A stretch of 64,000 nt of DNA from Parvibaculum sp. (GTDB taxonomy: Bacteria; Pseudomonadota; Alphaproteobacteria; Parvibaculales; Parvibaculaceae). The notes under the pieces were generated by a model. That model saw only the letters and a list, made by a program, of their open reading frames with translations, was not told the origin of the DNA and made no database searches. Within the stretch, counting starts at the first letter, position 1, and the number at the start of each line of letters is the position of its first letter. The DNA lies in contig NZ_JAHBYN010000001.1 of the NCBI RefSeq assembly GCF_019635935.1, positions 1,547,501 to 1,611,500 of the forward strand. Reading direction: 5' to 3'. This document shows, in pieces, positions 20,267-29,836 of this stretch. Made by a program: the position numbers and the translations under genes.

Positions 20267-21700
20267 TCAACTCCGGTAGTCGGCGTTGATGCGGATGTAG
20301 TCGTAGGTGAGGTCGCAGGTCCAGACGACGGCGGACGACTTGCCGACGCCGACATCGACTTCGATGTCGATATCCGAACCCTTCATATGGCGCGCGACCG
20401 GCGTCTCGTCATAGCCGGCGACCGCCATGCCGTTCTTCGCCACATCGACGCCGCCGATGCGGATGGCAAGCTTGTCCCTGTCCGCCGCTTCGCCGGACTT
20501 GCCGACCGCCATGACGATGCGGCCCCAATTGGCGTCCTCGCCGGCGATCGCGGTCTTGACCAGCGGCGAATTGGCGACCGTCATGGCAATGCGCCGCGCT
20601 GCCTGATGGCTTTGCGCACCGCCGACCGCGATCCGCACGAACTTGGTCGCACCCTCGCCATCCTTGACGACCTGATGCGCAAGATCGAGCATCAATTCAT
20701 CGAACGCCGCGCGAAAGTCGCGCAATCGCGGGTCGCCGGCGCGGGTGACCGGCGCTTCGCCGGTCATCGCCGCACCGGTCGCAAAAACCATCACCGTGTC
20801 GCTGGTCGAGGTGTCGCTGTCGACCGTGATCGCGTTGAAACTCTCGCGCGCGCCGAGCATCAGCAGCGTCTGCAGGATCTTCGCCGGGATCGCCGCATCG
20901 GTGAAAATGAAGACCAGCATCGTCGCGAGATCGGGCGCGATCATGCCCGAGCCCTTGGCAATGCCGTTGATCGTCACTTCCGCGCCGCCGACGCGGACGC
21001 GCCGTGTCGCGACTTTCGGATAGGTGTCGGTCGTCATGATGGCGCGGGCAGCCTCGTCCCACAGATCGGACGCGGCCTTGCTCATGGCCGTCTCGATGCC
21101 GGCGACGACGGGGCCCGCATCCATCGGCTGGCCGATGACGCCGGTCGAGGCGATGAAAACATCGCGCTGGCGGCAATTGCCGGCAGCGGCTGCGGCCGCG
21201 GCCGTCGCCTTGACGGTCGCAACGCCGGCCTTGCCGGTGAAAGCATTGGAATTGCCCGAATTGACGATCAGCATCCGCCCCTCGCCGCCATCGGCAAGAT
21301 TGGCGCGACACCATTCGACGGGCGCGGATGCCGTTTTCGAGGTTGTGAAAATGCCGGCGGCCTGTGTGCCCTCGATCATCTTTGCGACAAGAAGGTCGGT
21401 GCGGCCCTTGTATTTGATGCCGGCCGCCGCGACACCGAGCGTAACGCCGCCGACCGGCGGCAGTTCGGGATAGCTGCGCGGCGCCAGCGGCGAAACCTTC
21501 GGCGCGGATTTCTTCTTTGCCCGGACGCCGGGCTTTGCCGGCTTTTTGGGCCGTGCCGATTTGCGTTGAGCGCGCGGTTGCTTTGCCTTGCTGTGCGGCC
21601 CCGCCTTGGCTTTCGCCTTGCTCTTTGACTTGACGCTCACCTTGCGCTTCGGCTTCGCCGAAGACCGGACGCCCGCGCGCGCTTTTTTCCTGACCGCCAT
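20267..21700 (-). CDS. argJ: Bifunctional glutamate N-acetyltransferase / amino-acid N-acetyltransferase ArgJ
   Basis: A 477-aa ornithine acetyltransferase that recycles the acetyl group in arginine synthesis. The autoprocessing site that frees the Thr nucleophile is in APDLATMLVFIF. SGNSNAF and the C-terminal NADYRS are typical. Odd feature: the first 67 or so residues are extremely Lys/Arg/Ala/Pro-rich (KSKSKAKAKAG, KKPAKPGVRAKKK) and have no counterpart in standard ArgJ, whose conserved part starts at about PRSYPELPPVGGV. The ATG at 21700 has AGGCGGG upstream, which supports the long form. It follows the parvulin gene by 37 bp. Confidence 0.95.
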   Translation of the reverse strand: MAVRKKARAGVRSSAKPKRKVSVKSKSKAKAKAGPHSKAKQPRAQRKSARPKKPAKPGVRAKKKSAPKVSPLAPRSYPELPPVGGVTLGVAAAGIKYKGRTDLLVAKMIEGTQAAGIFTTSKTASAPVEWCRANLADGGEGRMLIVNSGNSNAFTGKAGVATVKATAAAAAAAGNCRQRDVFIASTGVIGQPMDAGPVVAGIETAMSKAASDLWDEAARAIMTTDTYPKVATRRVRVGGAEVTINGIAKGSGMIAPDLATMLVFIFTDAAIPAKILQTLLMLGARESFNAITVDSDTSTSDTVMVFATGAAMTGEAPVTRAGDPRLRDFRAAFDELMLDLAHQVVKDGEGATKFVRIAVGGAQSHQAARRIAMTVANSPLVKTAIAGEDANWGRIVMAVGKSGEAADRDKLAIRIGGVDVAKNGMAVAGYDETPVARHMKGSDIDIEVDVGVGKSSAVVWTCDLTYDYIRINADYRS

Positions 21701-21737
21701 AACCCGCCTGCCTCGAAACTGAAAATCCGGTCCGCTC

Positions 21738-22619
21738 TTATTGCGCCTGCGGCACGATCTGCGGCCGTCCGCCAGATGTCGCCTCGCCCGCCCCGACGAC
21801 ATCGATCTTCGCATCGGCGCGCAGTTTTTCCATCAGCTTTTGTCCTTCTTCGCGCACGATCGCACGCGCAATATCCTCGCGCGCCTCTTCCAGCGTCGGC
21901 TTCGGCACGTCGCGCAGATCGACAAGCTGGATCAGATGCCAGCCGAAATCGGTCTGGACAGGCCCGGACACTTCGCCGGGCTTGAGCGCAAACACCGCAT
22001 CGCCAAAGGCCGGCACCATTTCCTCGCGGTGAAACCAGCCGAGATCGCTGTCCTGGGGCGTACCTGCGCCGCCGCCATATTGCACCACCGCATCGTCGAA
22101 GCTGAGGCCGCCGGCGATTTCGGCGGCGATCTTGTCGGCCTCGGCGCGCGTCTGCACCAGAATATGCCGGGCATTCGCCTCCTGTTCCGGCGGCGCCTTG
22201 ACGATTTCGGTCTCGTAGCGCGCCGCGATGGCGGCATCCGTGACCTTGTCCTGCATCAATTGCGTCCAGTAGAAGTCGCGCAGCGCCTTCTCGGAGAAGT
22301 ATTTCTGGCGGCTTATGACCTCCGGATGGTCCTCGACCTTGGCCTTGCGCGCCGCCTCGGCCACGATGCGCCGGTCGATCAGCATGCCCAGCAGATACTG
22401 GAAGCGCTGCTCGGGCTCGAGGCGCGCCAGCGCCACGCCCATTTCCTCGTCCGCCAGCGCCACGTCGGAATAGCGGATCGGCGTACCGTTGACCTCGACG
22501 ATGGTGGCATCCTGCCCCTCCGCCTGGGCGAAAGCGGGCGTCGCCGAACCACCCGCGATCAGCGGAACGGCAAGCGAGAGGGCCAGCGCAAGCGCGGCCG
22601 GACGGCGCGGGAGAAACAT
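21738..22619 (-). CDS. Peptidylprolyl isomerase, parvulin type, periplasmic
   Basis: A 293-aa secreted PPIase. The signal peptide at residues 1-32 ends at about PAFAQA. A SurA/PrsA-like helical segment follows, then one rotamase domain at about 155-245 (ANARHILVQTRAEA, DLGWFHREEMVPAFGDAVF, TDFGWHLIQL). It should help outer-membrane or periplasmic proteins fold. The ATG at 22619 follows AGGAAGG. It is divergent from secA, so an export chaperone sits beside the export motor. Confidence 0.93.
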   Translation of the reverse strand: MFLPRRPAALALALSLAVPLIAGGSATPAFAQAEGQDATIVEVNGTPIRYSDVALADEEMGVALARLEPEQRFQYLLGMLIDRRIVAEAARKAKVEDHPEVISRQKYFSEKALRDFYWTQLMQDKVTDAAIAARYETEIVKAPPEQEANARHILVQTRAEADKIAAEIAGGLSFDDAVVQYGGGAGTPQDSDLGWFHREEMVPAFGDAVFALKPGEVSGPVQTDFGWHLIQLVDLRDVPKPTLEEAREDIARAIVREEGQKLMEKLRADAKIDVVGAGEATSGGRPQIVPQAQ

Positions 22620-22819
22620 CGGGGAAACCTTCCTGTAAATTATGGCCGGTGGCAGCGGGCTGCCGCCAGGTAACTTAAGCCGCCCGTTCGAGGCGGAAAT
22701 TTGGCGCGCCATCATGACCTCCGCGCCAAACCCGCACAAGGACCCCGCCATTACAGGAATTTAAAGAAAACCGCCCGCTTTCCGCCCTCGAAAGCCGCCC
22801 GCGCGGACACCCGGTTTCA

Positions 22820-22848
22820 TTGACAAGGCATCGGCCGCCCCTTACATC
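22820..22848 (+). promoter_or_regulatory. Candidate sigma-70 promoter of secA
   Basis: TTGACA at 22820-22825 and TACATC at 22843-22848 are separated by 17 bp, with secA starting 30 bp downstream. The -35 box is a perfect consensus match. Confidence 0.5.
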
Positions 22849-22878
22849 GGGAGCGCACCGCAAGAGGATTTTGACCTG

Positions 22879-25605
22879 ATGGCAAGCTTTGGCGCGCTCG
22901 CCAAGCGTCTTTTCGGCTCTTCCAACGACCGAAGGATCAAGGCTTATTCGGCCCGCGTCGAGGCGATCAACGCCCTCGAACCGGCAATGGCCGCCCTGGA
23001 CGACGACGCCCTGCGTGGCAAGACGGCCGAATTCCGCGCCCGCCTCGACGCCGGCGAAGCGCTGGACGACCTGCTGCCCGAGGCCTTCGCGACGGTGCGC
23101 GAGGCCGCCAAGCGCACGCTCGGCCAGCGCCATTATGACGTCCAGATGATCGGCGGCATGGTCCTCCACGAGGGCAATATTTCCGAAATGAAGACCGGCG
23201 AAGGCAAGACGCTGGTCTCCACGCTGGCGGCCTACCTGAACGCATTGCCCGGCAAGGGCGTCCACCTCGTCACCGTCAACGACTATCTGGCCAAGCGCGA
23301 CAGCGAGTGGATGGGCGAGATCTATCGCTTCCTCGGCATGAGCGTCGGCGTCATCCTGCACGGCCTCGACGACAACCAGCGCCGCGAAGCCTATGGCGCC
23401 GACATTACCTACGGCACCAACAACGAGTATGGCTTCGACTACCTGCGCGACAACATGAAATACCAGCTCGCCTCGATGGTGCAGCGCGGACATCACTACG
23501 CGATCGTCGACGAAGTGGACTCGATCCTGATCGACGAGGCGCGCACGCCGCTGATCATCTCGGGGCCGCTCGACGACAAGTCCGACCTCTACCTTTCCAT
23601 CGACGAAGTCATTCCAGAAATCGCCGACGCCGACTACGAGCTGGACGAGAAGGCGCGCACCGTCAATCTGACCGACGACGGCAATGAACATATCGAGGAG
23701 TTGCTGCGCAATCGCAACATCCTGACCGAGGGCAACCTCTACGACATCGAGAACATCACCATCGTCCATCATGTGAACAACGCGTTGCGCGCGCACAAGC
23801 TGTTCCAGAAGGACAAGGACTACATCGTCAAGGCCGGCAAGGTCGTCATCATCGACGAGTTCACCGGCCGCATGATGGAAGGCCGCCGGTATTCCGACGG
23901 ATTGCACCAGGCGCTGGAAGCAAAAGAGCGCGTGCAGATTCAGCCGGAAAACCAGACGCTGGCGTCGATTACCTTCCAGAACTACTTCCGCATGTACAAG
24001 AAGCTCGCCGGCATGACAGGTACGGCGCTGACGGAAGCGTCCGAGTTCGGCGACATTTACGGCCTCGAAGTGCTCGAGATCCCGACCAACATGCCCGTCG
24101 CCCGTGTCGACGAAGACGACGAGGTCTACCGCACCGCGCGCGAGAAATACGACGCGATCATCCTGCAGATCGAAGACTGCGCCAAACGCGGACAGCCCGT
24201 GCTGGTCGGCACGACGTCGATCGAGAAATCGGAAAAGCTTGCCGAACTTCTGAAGCAAAAGAAGGTCAAGCACAACGTCCTCAATGCACGCTATCACGAG
24301 CAGGAAGCGCATATCATCGCGCAGGCCGGCGTTCCCGGCGGCGTCACCATCGCCACCAACATGGCCGGCCGCGGCACAGACATCCAGCTCGGCGGCAATC
24401 TCGACATGCGCATTGCCGACGAAACGGCCGGCATCGAGGATGAAGGCGCCCGCCAACGCAAGATCGACGAAGTGAAAGCCGACGTCGCCGTCAAGAAGAA
24501 GCGCGCGCTCGAAGCCGGCGGCCTTTATGTCATCGGCACCGAACGCCACGAGAGCCGCCGCATCGACAACCAGTTGCGCGGGCGTTCCGGCCGTCAGGGC
24601 GATCCCGGCCATTCGAAGTTCTATCTCTCGCTCGAAGACGACCTGATGCGCATTTTCGGCACCGACCGCATGGACGGCATGCTGCAGAAGCTCGGGCTCG
24701 AAGAGGGCGAGGCGATCGTCCATCCCTGGATCAACAAGGCGCTGGAAAAGGCCCAGCAGAAGGTCGAGGCGCGCAACTTCGACATCCGCAAGAACCTGCT
24801 GAAGTTCGACAATGTGATGAACGACCAGCGCCGCGCGATTTTCGAGCAGCGCATCGAACTGATGAAGGCCGAGGACGTTTCCGAAACCGTCAGCGACATG
24901 CGCCGTCAGGTGATCGACGACATGGTGGCGCTGCATGTGCCGGAAAAAGCCTATGCCGAGCAATGGGACATGGCGGGCCTGAAGGCCGAAGTCGAAAAGA
25001 CACTGGGCCTCGACCTTCCGGTCGAAAGCTGGGCCGAGGAAGAGGGCATCGCCGAGGAAGAAATCCGCGAACGTCTCTATGCCGCGACCGACCGCCACAT
25101 GGCCTCGAAAGCGGCGCAGGTCGGCTCCGACCTGATGCGTCAGGTCGAAAAGGCCGTGCTGCTGCAAACGCTCGACATGCACTGGCGCGAACACCTGATG
25201 ATGCTCGATCATCTGCGTCAGGCGGTGGGCCTGCGCGGCTACGGCCAGCGCGATCCGCTGAACGAGTACAAGTCGGAAGCCTTCGAGCTGTTCGAAAGCC
25301 TTCTGCGCCGCCTGCGCGAGGACGTGACGCGGCAACTGGCCGTGGCGCAATTCGTGACCGAAGCGCAGGCGCCGCGCATCGAGGATGCGCCGCTGCCGGA
25401 AATGCATGCCCACCATGCCGACCCGGCGACGGGCGAGGATGAAATGGGCGGCGGCGACACGGCGACATTGCAGCGCCCGGTGCGCAACGATCCGGGCGTC
25501 GCGCTCAACCCGAACGATCCGGCGACCTGGGGCAAGACCCCGCGCAATGCGCCCTGCCCCTGCGGCTCGGGCAAGAAGTACAAGCACTGCCACGGCGCGA
25601 TCTGA
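22879..25605 (+). CDS. secA: Preprotein translocase subunit SecA
   Basis: A 908-aa ATPase that drives preproteins through SecYEG. Walker A is MKTGEGKT near residue 105 and the DEAD-like box is [13 protein letters not shown]. The second nucleotide-binding fold has [14 protein letters not shown]. The C-terminal zinc tail [14 protein letters not shown], which binds SecB, is intact. Length is normal, and a good promoter lies just upstream. Confidence 0.98.
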   Translation: MASFGALAKRLFGSSNDRRIKAYSARVEAINALEPAMAALDDDALRGKTAEFRARLDAGEALDDLLPEAFATVREAAKRTLGQRHYDVQMIGGMVLHEGNISEMKTGEGKTLVSTLAAYLNALPGKGVHLVTVNDYLAKRDSEWMGEIYRFLGMSVGVILHGLDDNQRREAYGADITYGTNNEYGFDYLRDNMKYQLASMVQRGHHYAIVDEVDSILIDEARTPLIISGPLDDKSDLYLSIDEVIPEIADADYELDEKARTVNLTDDGNEHIEELLRNRNILTEGNLYDIENITIVHHVNNALRAHKLFQKDKDYIVKAGKVVIIDEFTGRMMEGRRYSDGLHQALEAKERVQIQPENQTLASITFQNYFRMYKKLAGMTGTALTEASEFGDIYGLEVLEIPTNMPVARVDEDDEVYRTAREKYDAIILQIEDCAKRGQPVLVGTTSIEKSEKLAELLKQKKVKHNVLNARYHEQEAHIIAQAGVPGGVTIATNMAGRGTDIQLGGNLDMRIADETAGIEDEGARQRKIDEVKADVAVKKKRALEAGGLYVIGTERHESRRIDNQLRGRSGRQGDPGHSKFYLSLEDDLMRIFGTDRMDGMLQKLGLEEGEAIVHPWINKALEKAQQKVEARNFDIRKNLLKFDNVMNDQRRAIFEQRIELMKAEDVSETVSDMRRQVIDDMVALHVPEKAYAEQWDMAGLKAEVEKTLGLDLPVESWAEEEGIAEEEIRERLYAATDRHMASKAAQVGSDLMRQVEKAVLLQTLDMHWREHLMMLDHLRQAVGLRGYGQRDPLNEYKSEAFELFESLLRRLREDVTRQLAVAQFVTEAQAPRIEDAPLPEMHAHHADPATGEDEMGGGDTATLQRPVRNDPGVALNPNDPATWGKTPRNAPCPCGSGKKYKHCHGAI

Positions 25606-25663
25606 ACCGGTTGGTCGCCTGACAGCGCTCTCGGCCGTAACGATTGCAGGCAGTCAACTATGG

Positions 25664-26107
25664 CTATTCGATAGGCGCCACGTCTTCCGCCCCATTCTCA
25701 ATCTCAACATCTAAATCTGGCGATGTTTCTTGCACATCGCTAGTTGATCCGAGCAGAGCGGCAGACGCCCTCGTACTCTTCGATAGCGCCACGGCCGCAG
25801 GACCTGAAGCAAATCCATTCTTCAGCACAAGATTTCCCTTCGAGTCATAGCCAGTTGCCATTCTTGAAACAAGATTCTTGGCGTCACCAGACGGTCCTTT
25901 ATTTGGCACGATGGCATAGACGACACGTTTGTACGCCACGCTTAGCTCAAGTGGTTGCGGCGTGCTAGTTGGATTGGATACTTCAGATGAAAGAGCTAAT
26001 TGTGAACGCTCATGAAAAGCTATCCACTTGGTTCCACAGCCGCCCAGAGCAGATGCAACAACAAGCACCAAAGCCAACCGAATATAGATCGACAACAACC
26101 CAGTCAT
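25664..26107 (-). CDS. Hypothetical lipoprotein, first of a related trio
   Basis: A 147-aa predicted lipoprotein with a hydrophobic leader ending in LGGC (lipidated Cys24). I do not recognise the family. Its core LELSVAYKRVVYAIVP aligns with motifs in the two upstream genes. The G+C content is visibly lower than in flanking genes. It overlaps the middle gene by 4 bp (ATGA), so the two are co-translated. It converges with secA. Confidence 0.7.
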   Translation of the reverse strand: MTGLLSIYIRLALVLVVASALGGCGTKWIAFHERSQLALSSEVSNPTSTPQPLELSVAYKRVVYAIVPNKGPSGDAKNLVSRMATGYDSKGNLVLKNGFASGPAAVALSKSTRASAALLGSTSDVQETSPDLDVEIENGAEDVAPIE

Positions 26108-26502
26108 TTCTGGTCCCCCTCACCTTTATCAACGAAGCAGTCTCTGAACGCTGCCGAGCCAGTCACAGCCTCGTCGCCGGCCCAGTTTGTAGCCGCGTCG
26201 CCGGTCGCCATGGCCTCGTCAATATTGAATTCGAAGAACGCTTCTTTCGTCAGCCTCGTACAGCTGAGTACTGAGAGCGCGTCGTTTCCTGCCCCATCGG
26301 AACTTCTGGGCCCCGGCGGTACGAGAGAAACAAAGCGACGTTTGAAACCAACGGTGACGTCGGCATTTTGCTCTGCTGTCGAACTCGACACATCAATGCC
26401 AACGGTCGTACGAGCATAATAGTAGACCGAATCTGTACACCCGCTCAGCGCGATGGCGCCTGCACAGGCGGCGACAACGACCCACATCGATCCCCTTCGC
26501 AT
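26104..26502 (-). CDS. Hypothetical lipoprotein, second of a related trio
   Basis: A 132-aa predicted lipoprotein: MRRGSM, a hydrophobic stretch, then the lipobox LSGC (Cys22). The core ADVTVGFKRRFVSLVP parallels its neighbours. Two further cysteines (in VLSCTRL and FRDCFVD) could form a disulfide. The start at 26502 has GAGGG upstream; 26487 (ATG) also has AAGGGG. It overlaps the upstream gene by 58 bp and the downstream one by 4 bp. No known function. Confidence 0.7.
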   Translation of the reverse strand: MRRGSMWVVVAACAGAIALSGCTDSVYYYARTTVGIDVSSSTAEQNADVTVGFKRRFVSLVPPGPRSSDGAGNDALSVLSCTRLTKEAFFEFNIDEAMATGDAATNWAGDEAVTGSAAFRDCFVDKGEGDQK

Positions 26503-26957
26503 AGTTCAGCCCTCGCAAGTTCCGGGTGGCCCCGGACATAGGTGTAGGAAAGCCGCACACTGCGGCCTTCTTCGATCGGCATACGCACGAATGAACTGGA
26601 ATATCCGACCGACATCCCGGTCGCGGACGCGGACAAACTGAACTCGACACCGACACTACGACGATCGGCAACTACGGGATCGGCGCCGGCAAGGCCTCGG
26701 CAGGCACCCCAGGAACCACCCCCGGCCGCTGCCGAACCCGCCGGGTAGAGATAGGTCCGCCTGATCCAGCCCAAGGTCAGACCACGGTCATACGCAAGAT
26801 CGGCGACGGTAACGCCAAGTCCCTGGGCATCGAGAACCGTCGCAGCTGCGGTCTCGGTCTGGCGGCAAAGAACGGTGCCGTAAACACCTTGGCTGCATGC
26901 CGCCGCACCTCCGGCGAGTAGGCAGGTCAGGCCGATCCGGAGGAGCCTGTGTTGCAC
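26445..26957 (-). CDS. Hypothetical secreted or lipoprotein, third of a related trio
   Basis: A 170-aa protein starting at GTG 26957, chosen because AGGAGG lies exactly 6 bp upstream; the ATG two codons earlier abuts that site. The leader ends at GGAAAC (Cys21), a weak lipobox. The core TGMSVGYSSSFVRMPI resembles the motifs in the two downstream genes. Further cysteines (CRQTET, GACRGL, LCEGDRC) suggest disulfides. It is the first gene of the three-gene run. Family unrecognised. Confidence 0.65.
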   Translation of the reverse strand: MQHRLLRIGLTCLLAGGAAACSQGVYGTVLCRQTETAAATVLDAQGLGVTVADLAYDRGLTLGWIRRTYLYPAGSAAAGGGSWGACRGLAGADPVVADRRSVGVEFSLSASATGMSVGYSSSFVRMPIEEGRSVRLSYTYVRGHPELARAELCEGDRCGSLSPPVQAPSR

Positions 26958-27081
26958 GGGCATCCTCCTGTCCGGGCCACCTGACAACGATAAGTACATT
27001 CTGGAGACTTTGGCAATCGGATTCGGAAAGCCCGCGTTCTTTTAGAAGTATTGGACGAGCCGCCGCCGACTCTGGACTTGA

Positions 27082-27109
27082 GAAAACCGAGGGGCCGCAC
27101 CCCTTTCGG
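27082..27109 (-). terminator. Intrinsic terminator after the MFS gene
   Basis: Read on the minus strand: CCG-AA-AGGGG, loop TGCGG, CCCCT-CGG, then TTTTCT. It lies 39 bp past the MFS stop and before the lipoprotein run. Confidence 0.5.
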
Positions 27110-27147
27110 CGCGCGGCTCTCTGGTTTTGGCAGGGCGTGGTAGCACT

Positions 27148-28509
27148 TTAGGCCCTGATGCCCGCCCCCGCCGCCTTCTTCAGATGATGGCCGGCCAGGA
27201 AATAATGCACCGCCGCCCAGAGATTGAGCATCGCCGTGCCGAATAGCGCCCAGCGCAGCGACTCATTGCCGAAATCGAAACTGACGCGCAGCACATCCGA
27301 CAGAATGCCGACAAATTGCGGGCCGAAGCCGAGGCCGATGATGTTGATGATGAAAAGCATCACGGCGGAGGCGAGCGCGCGCTTGGCCGGCGGTGTCAGC
27401 GTCTGGATCATCGCGAAACTCGGCCCGAGATAGAAGGAGCCGAGAAAGATCACCGGCACATAAACGACCCAGAGGATCGAAACCGGAAAGCCGAAGGCGT
27501 AAAACGCCGGCCAGTTGTCCATCAGGTAGAAGATGATAATGAACGGCACCACGGCGACTTTCGCCCAGGCGACGACCCAGCTGTTCCAGCGCACATCCTT
27601 TTTGGCGAGGCGGTCCGTCAGCCTTCCGCCGGCATAGGCGCCGAGCCCGCCGACAACGCCGACAAGCACCGAGAGAAAAGTCGACACTTCGACGATCGAC
27701 ATACCGTGCGTGCGAATGAGAAACGCCGGGCCCCAGATGACGCCGCCATAGCCGACAAAGGATGTCAGCGTGACGCCGGCGACCACGTGCCGCGTCGGCG
27801 CGGTGCGCCAGAGATGCGCGAAACCGTCCTTGACGACGGCGACGGCAGCCCTGAAATCGGCGATCTCGACCTTCGCCGGCGCCATGCCGTCGGCATGTCC
27901 GCGCGGCGGTTCGACCAGCGTGTAGCGCACGATCAGAGCCAGCAGCAGGCCCGGCAGTCCGACGACGAAGAAGGCCGCGCGCCACCCATACCACTCGGCG
28001 ACCCAGCCACCGACCAGGAAACCGATCATCACGCCGAAATAGACGCCGAGCGAATAGACCGCCATGGCGCTGGCGCGCTCTTCGGGCGGATACATGTCGG
28101 CGATCATCGAATGGGAAGGCGGCGTCGAACCCGCCTCGCCGATGCCGACGCCGATACGCGCCGCCGCCATCTGCCAGAAATTCTGCGCCAGCCCGCATAG
28201 CGCGGTCATGCCGCTCCAGATCGCAATCGCATAGGCAATGATGTTGCGCCGGTTGCCGCGGTCGGCCCAGAGCGCGATTGGAATGCCGAGTGTCGCATAG
28301 AAGACCGCGAAGGCGAGCCCCGACAGGAAGCCGATCTGCGTGTCGGACAGAAGCAGGTCGCGTTTTATCGGTTCGACCAGAATGCCGACAATGTTGCGGT
28401 CGACATGGCTCGACGTATAGCCAAGCACCAGAACGAAGAGCGCGTAACGCCGGTAGGCGGGCGACAGTGCGGCAGGCGCCGTCTCCTTCGCCGTTGCTGC
28501 TTCGGCCAT
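27148..28509 (-). CDS. MFS transporter, spinster-like
   Basis: A 453-aa, about 12-helix carrier. The motifs after helix 2 (WADRGNRRNIIAYAIAIWS) and in helix 4-5 (ARIGVGIGEAGSTPPSHSMIADMYPPEERASAMA is covered by residues about 110-145) are those of the spinster-like/SLC63 branch. The substrate is unknown. The ATG at 28509 follows a GGGG stretch. It is divergent from two epoxide hydrolases; a shared catabolic substrate is plausible but unproven. Confidence 0.88.
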   Translation of the reverse strand: MAEAATAKETAPAALSPAYRRYALFVLVLGYTSSHVDRNIVGILVEPIKRDLLLSDTQIGFLSGLAFAVFYATLGIPIALWADRGNRRNIIAYAIAIWSGMTALCGLAQNFWQMAAARIGVGIGEAGSTPPSHSMIADMYPPEERASAMAVYSLGVYFGVMIGFLVGGWVAEWYGWRAAFFVVGLPGLLLALIVRYTLVEPPRGHADGMAPAKVEIADFRAAVAVVKDGFAHLWRTAPTRHVVAGVTLTSFVGYGGVIWGPAFLIRTHGMSIVEVSTFLSVLVGVVGGLGAYAGGRLTDRLAKKDVRWNSWVVAWAKVAVVPFIIIFYLMDNWPAFYAFGFPVSILWVVYVPVIFLGSFYLGPSFAMIQTLTPPAKRALASAVMLFIINIIGLGFGPQFVGILSDVLRVSFDFGNESLRWALFGTAMLNLWAAVHYFLAGHHLKKAAGAGIRA

Positions 28510-28647
28510 CCCCCGTATCCCCCATTGCCGTTCTTTTGTGTCAGTCACATTACGGGCGTCCGCTGCTTCGGGCAATCGCTTGCGGGCGGGCGCGCCCCTG
28601 CCATAATCGCCCCCAACAAGAACGCCACGCCGAGGAGGCCACGCCCC

Positions 28648-29829
28648 ATGTCATCGCCCACGCCTTTCACCGTCGATATTCCGCAAGGGAAGATTGACGC
28701 GATCCTCAAGAAAGTCCGCGCCTACGAATGGCATGAGATGCCCGAAATTGCCGCCGGCGGCGACCGCTGGGCATATGGCACGGACATGGAATACATGAAG
28801 GAGCTTTGCGACTACTGGGTGGCGAAGTTCGACTGGCGCAACGCCGAGAAAATTCTCAACCGATTTCCGCAATTCCGCGCCACCGTCGACGGTCACGACG
28901 TCCACTTCATTCACGTGAAGGGCTCCGGCGCCAACCCCGAGACGCTGCTGCTGACGCATGGCTGGCCGGGCTCGGTTTTCGAGTTCTTCGATGTGATCGA
29001 ACCGCTGGCACATCCGGAAAAATTCGGTGGAAAACCTGAAGACGGCGTCAATCTGGTGATCCCGTCGCTGCCCGGCTACGGCTTCGGCGGTAAACCGAAA
29101 ACACCCATCGGCCCGCGCGGCACCGCCGCACTGTGGGACAAGCTGATGCGCGATGTGTTGGGCTATGAGCGCTACATCGCCCAGGGCGGCGACTGGGGCG
29201 CGGTCGTCTCCGGCTGGCTCGCCTACAATCACGGTGTGCCGAAGGGCGGTTGCAAGGCTGTGCATCTCAATATGTTCGGCCTGCGGCCGGCTGCCCTTCC
29301 CGAAACCGACGAGGAAAAGCAGTGGGCGCAGGGCGCGGCGATGGTCTTCGAGCTTGAAGGCGCCTATCTGCGCCTGCAGATGACGAAACCTCAAACGCTT
29401 TCCTACGCCATGATGGACAGCCCCGTCGGAGCCGCCGCATGGATCGTCGAAAAACTCCATTCATGGTCGGACAGGCGCGGGCCGGACGGCCGCGAGCACA
29501 TCGAGAACGCCTTCTCGAAGGACCAGATGCTCACCAACATCATGATCTATCTCGTCACCGGCACCTTCAACACCGCCACCTGGTTCTATCGCGGTCTCTT
29601 CGAGGAAGGCGGCAACAACATGGCGCCGGGAACGAAAATCGAAGTGCCGACCGGCATCGCCAACTTCCCGAAGGAGTTCCTGAAGTTTCCGCCGCGCAGC
29701 ATGGTCGAGAAGGGCTACAACGTGGTCCACTGGACCGACTTCGAGCATGGCGGACATTTCGCGGCACTCGAGACCGGTACGGTCTTCGTCGACGAGGTTC
29801 GCGCTTTCGTGCAGCGGGTCAGGGACTGA
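28648..29829 (+). CDS. Epoxide hydrolase, EHN-domain alpha/beta hydrolase (first copy)
   Basis: A 393-aa hydrolase with the N-terminal EHN domain of microsomal-type epoxide hydrolases (about 5-110) and an alpha/beta core. The oxyanion motif is HGWPGS, the nucleophile is Asp182 (GGDWGA), and the general base is His370 (GGHFAALE). These enzymes open epoxides to vicinal diols. The ATG at 28648 follows GAGGAGG. The second copy starts 7 bp after its stop, indicating an operon. No membrane anchor is present, so it is cytoplasmic. Confidence 0.93.
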   Translation: MSSPTPFTVDIPQGKIDAILKKVRAYEWHEMPEIAAGGDRWAYGTDMEYMKELCDYWVAKFDWRNAEKILNRFPQFRATVDGHDVHFIHVKGSGANPETLLLTHGWPGSVFEFFDVIEPLAHPEKFGGKPEDGVNLVIPSLPGYGFGGKPKTPIGPRGTAALWDKLMRDVLGYERYIAQGGDWGAVVSGWLAYNHGVPKGGCKAVHLNMFGLRPAALPETDEEKQWAQGAAMVFELEGAYLRLQMTKPQTLSYAMMDSPVGAAAWIVEKLHSWSDRRGPDGREHIENAFSKDQMLTNIMIYLVTGTFNTATWFYRGLFEEGGNNMAPGTKIEVPTGIANFPKEFLKFPPRSMVEKGYNVVHWTDFEHGGHFAALETGTVFVDEVRAFVQRVRD

Positions 29830-29836
29830 GAACGCC

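Noticed and set aside
22675..25593. 972-codon open frame antisense to secA
   Set aside because: Composition follows the codon pattern of secA on the other strand, and no known fold or start signal is visible.
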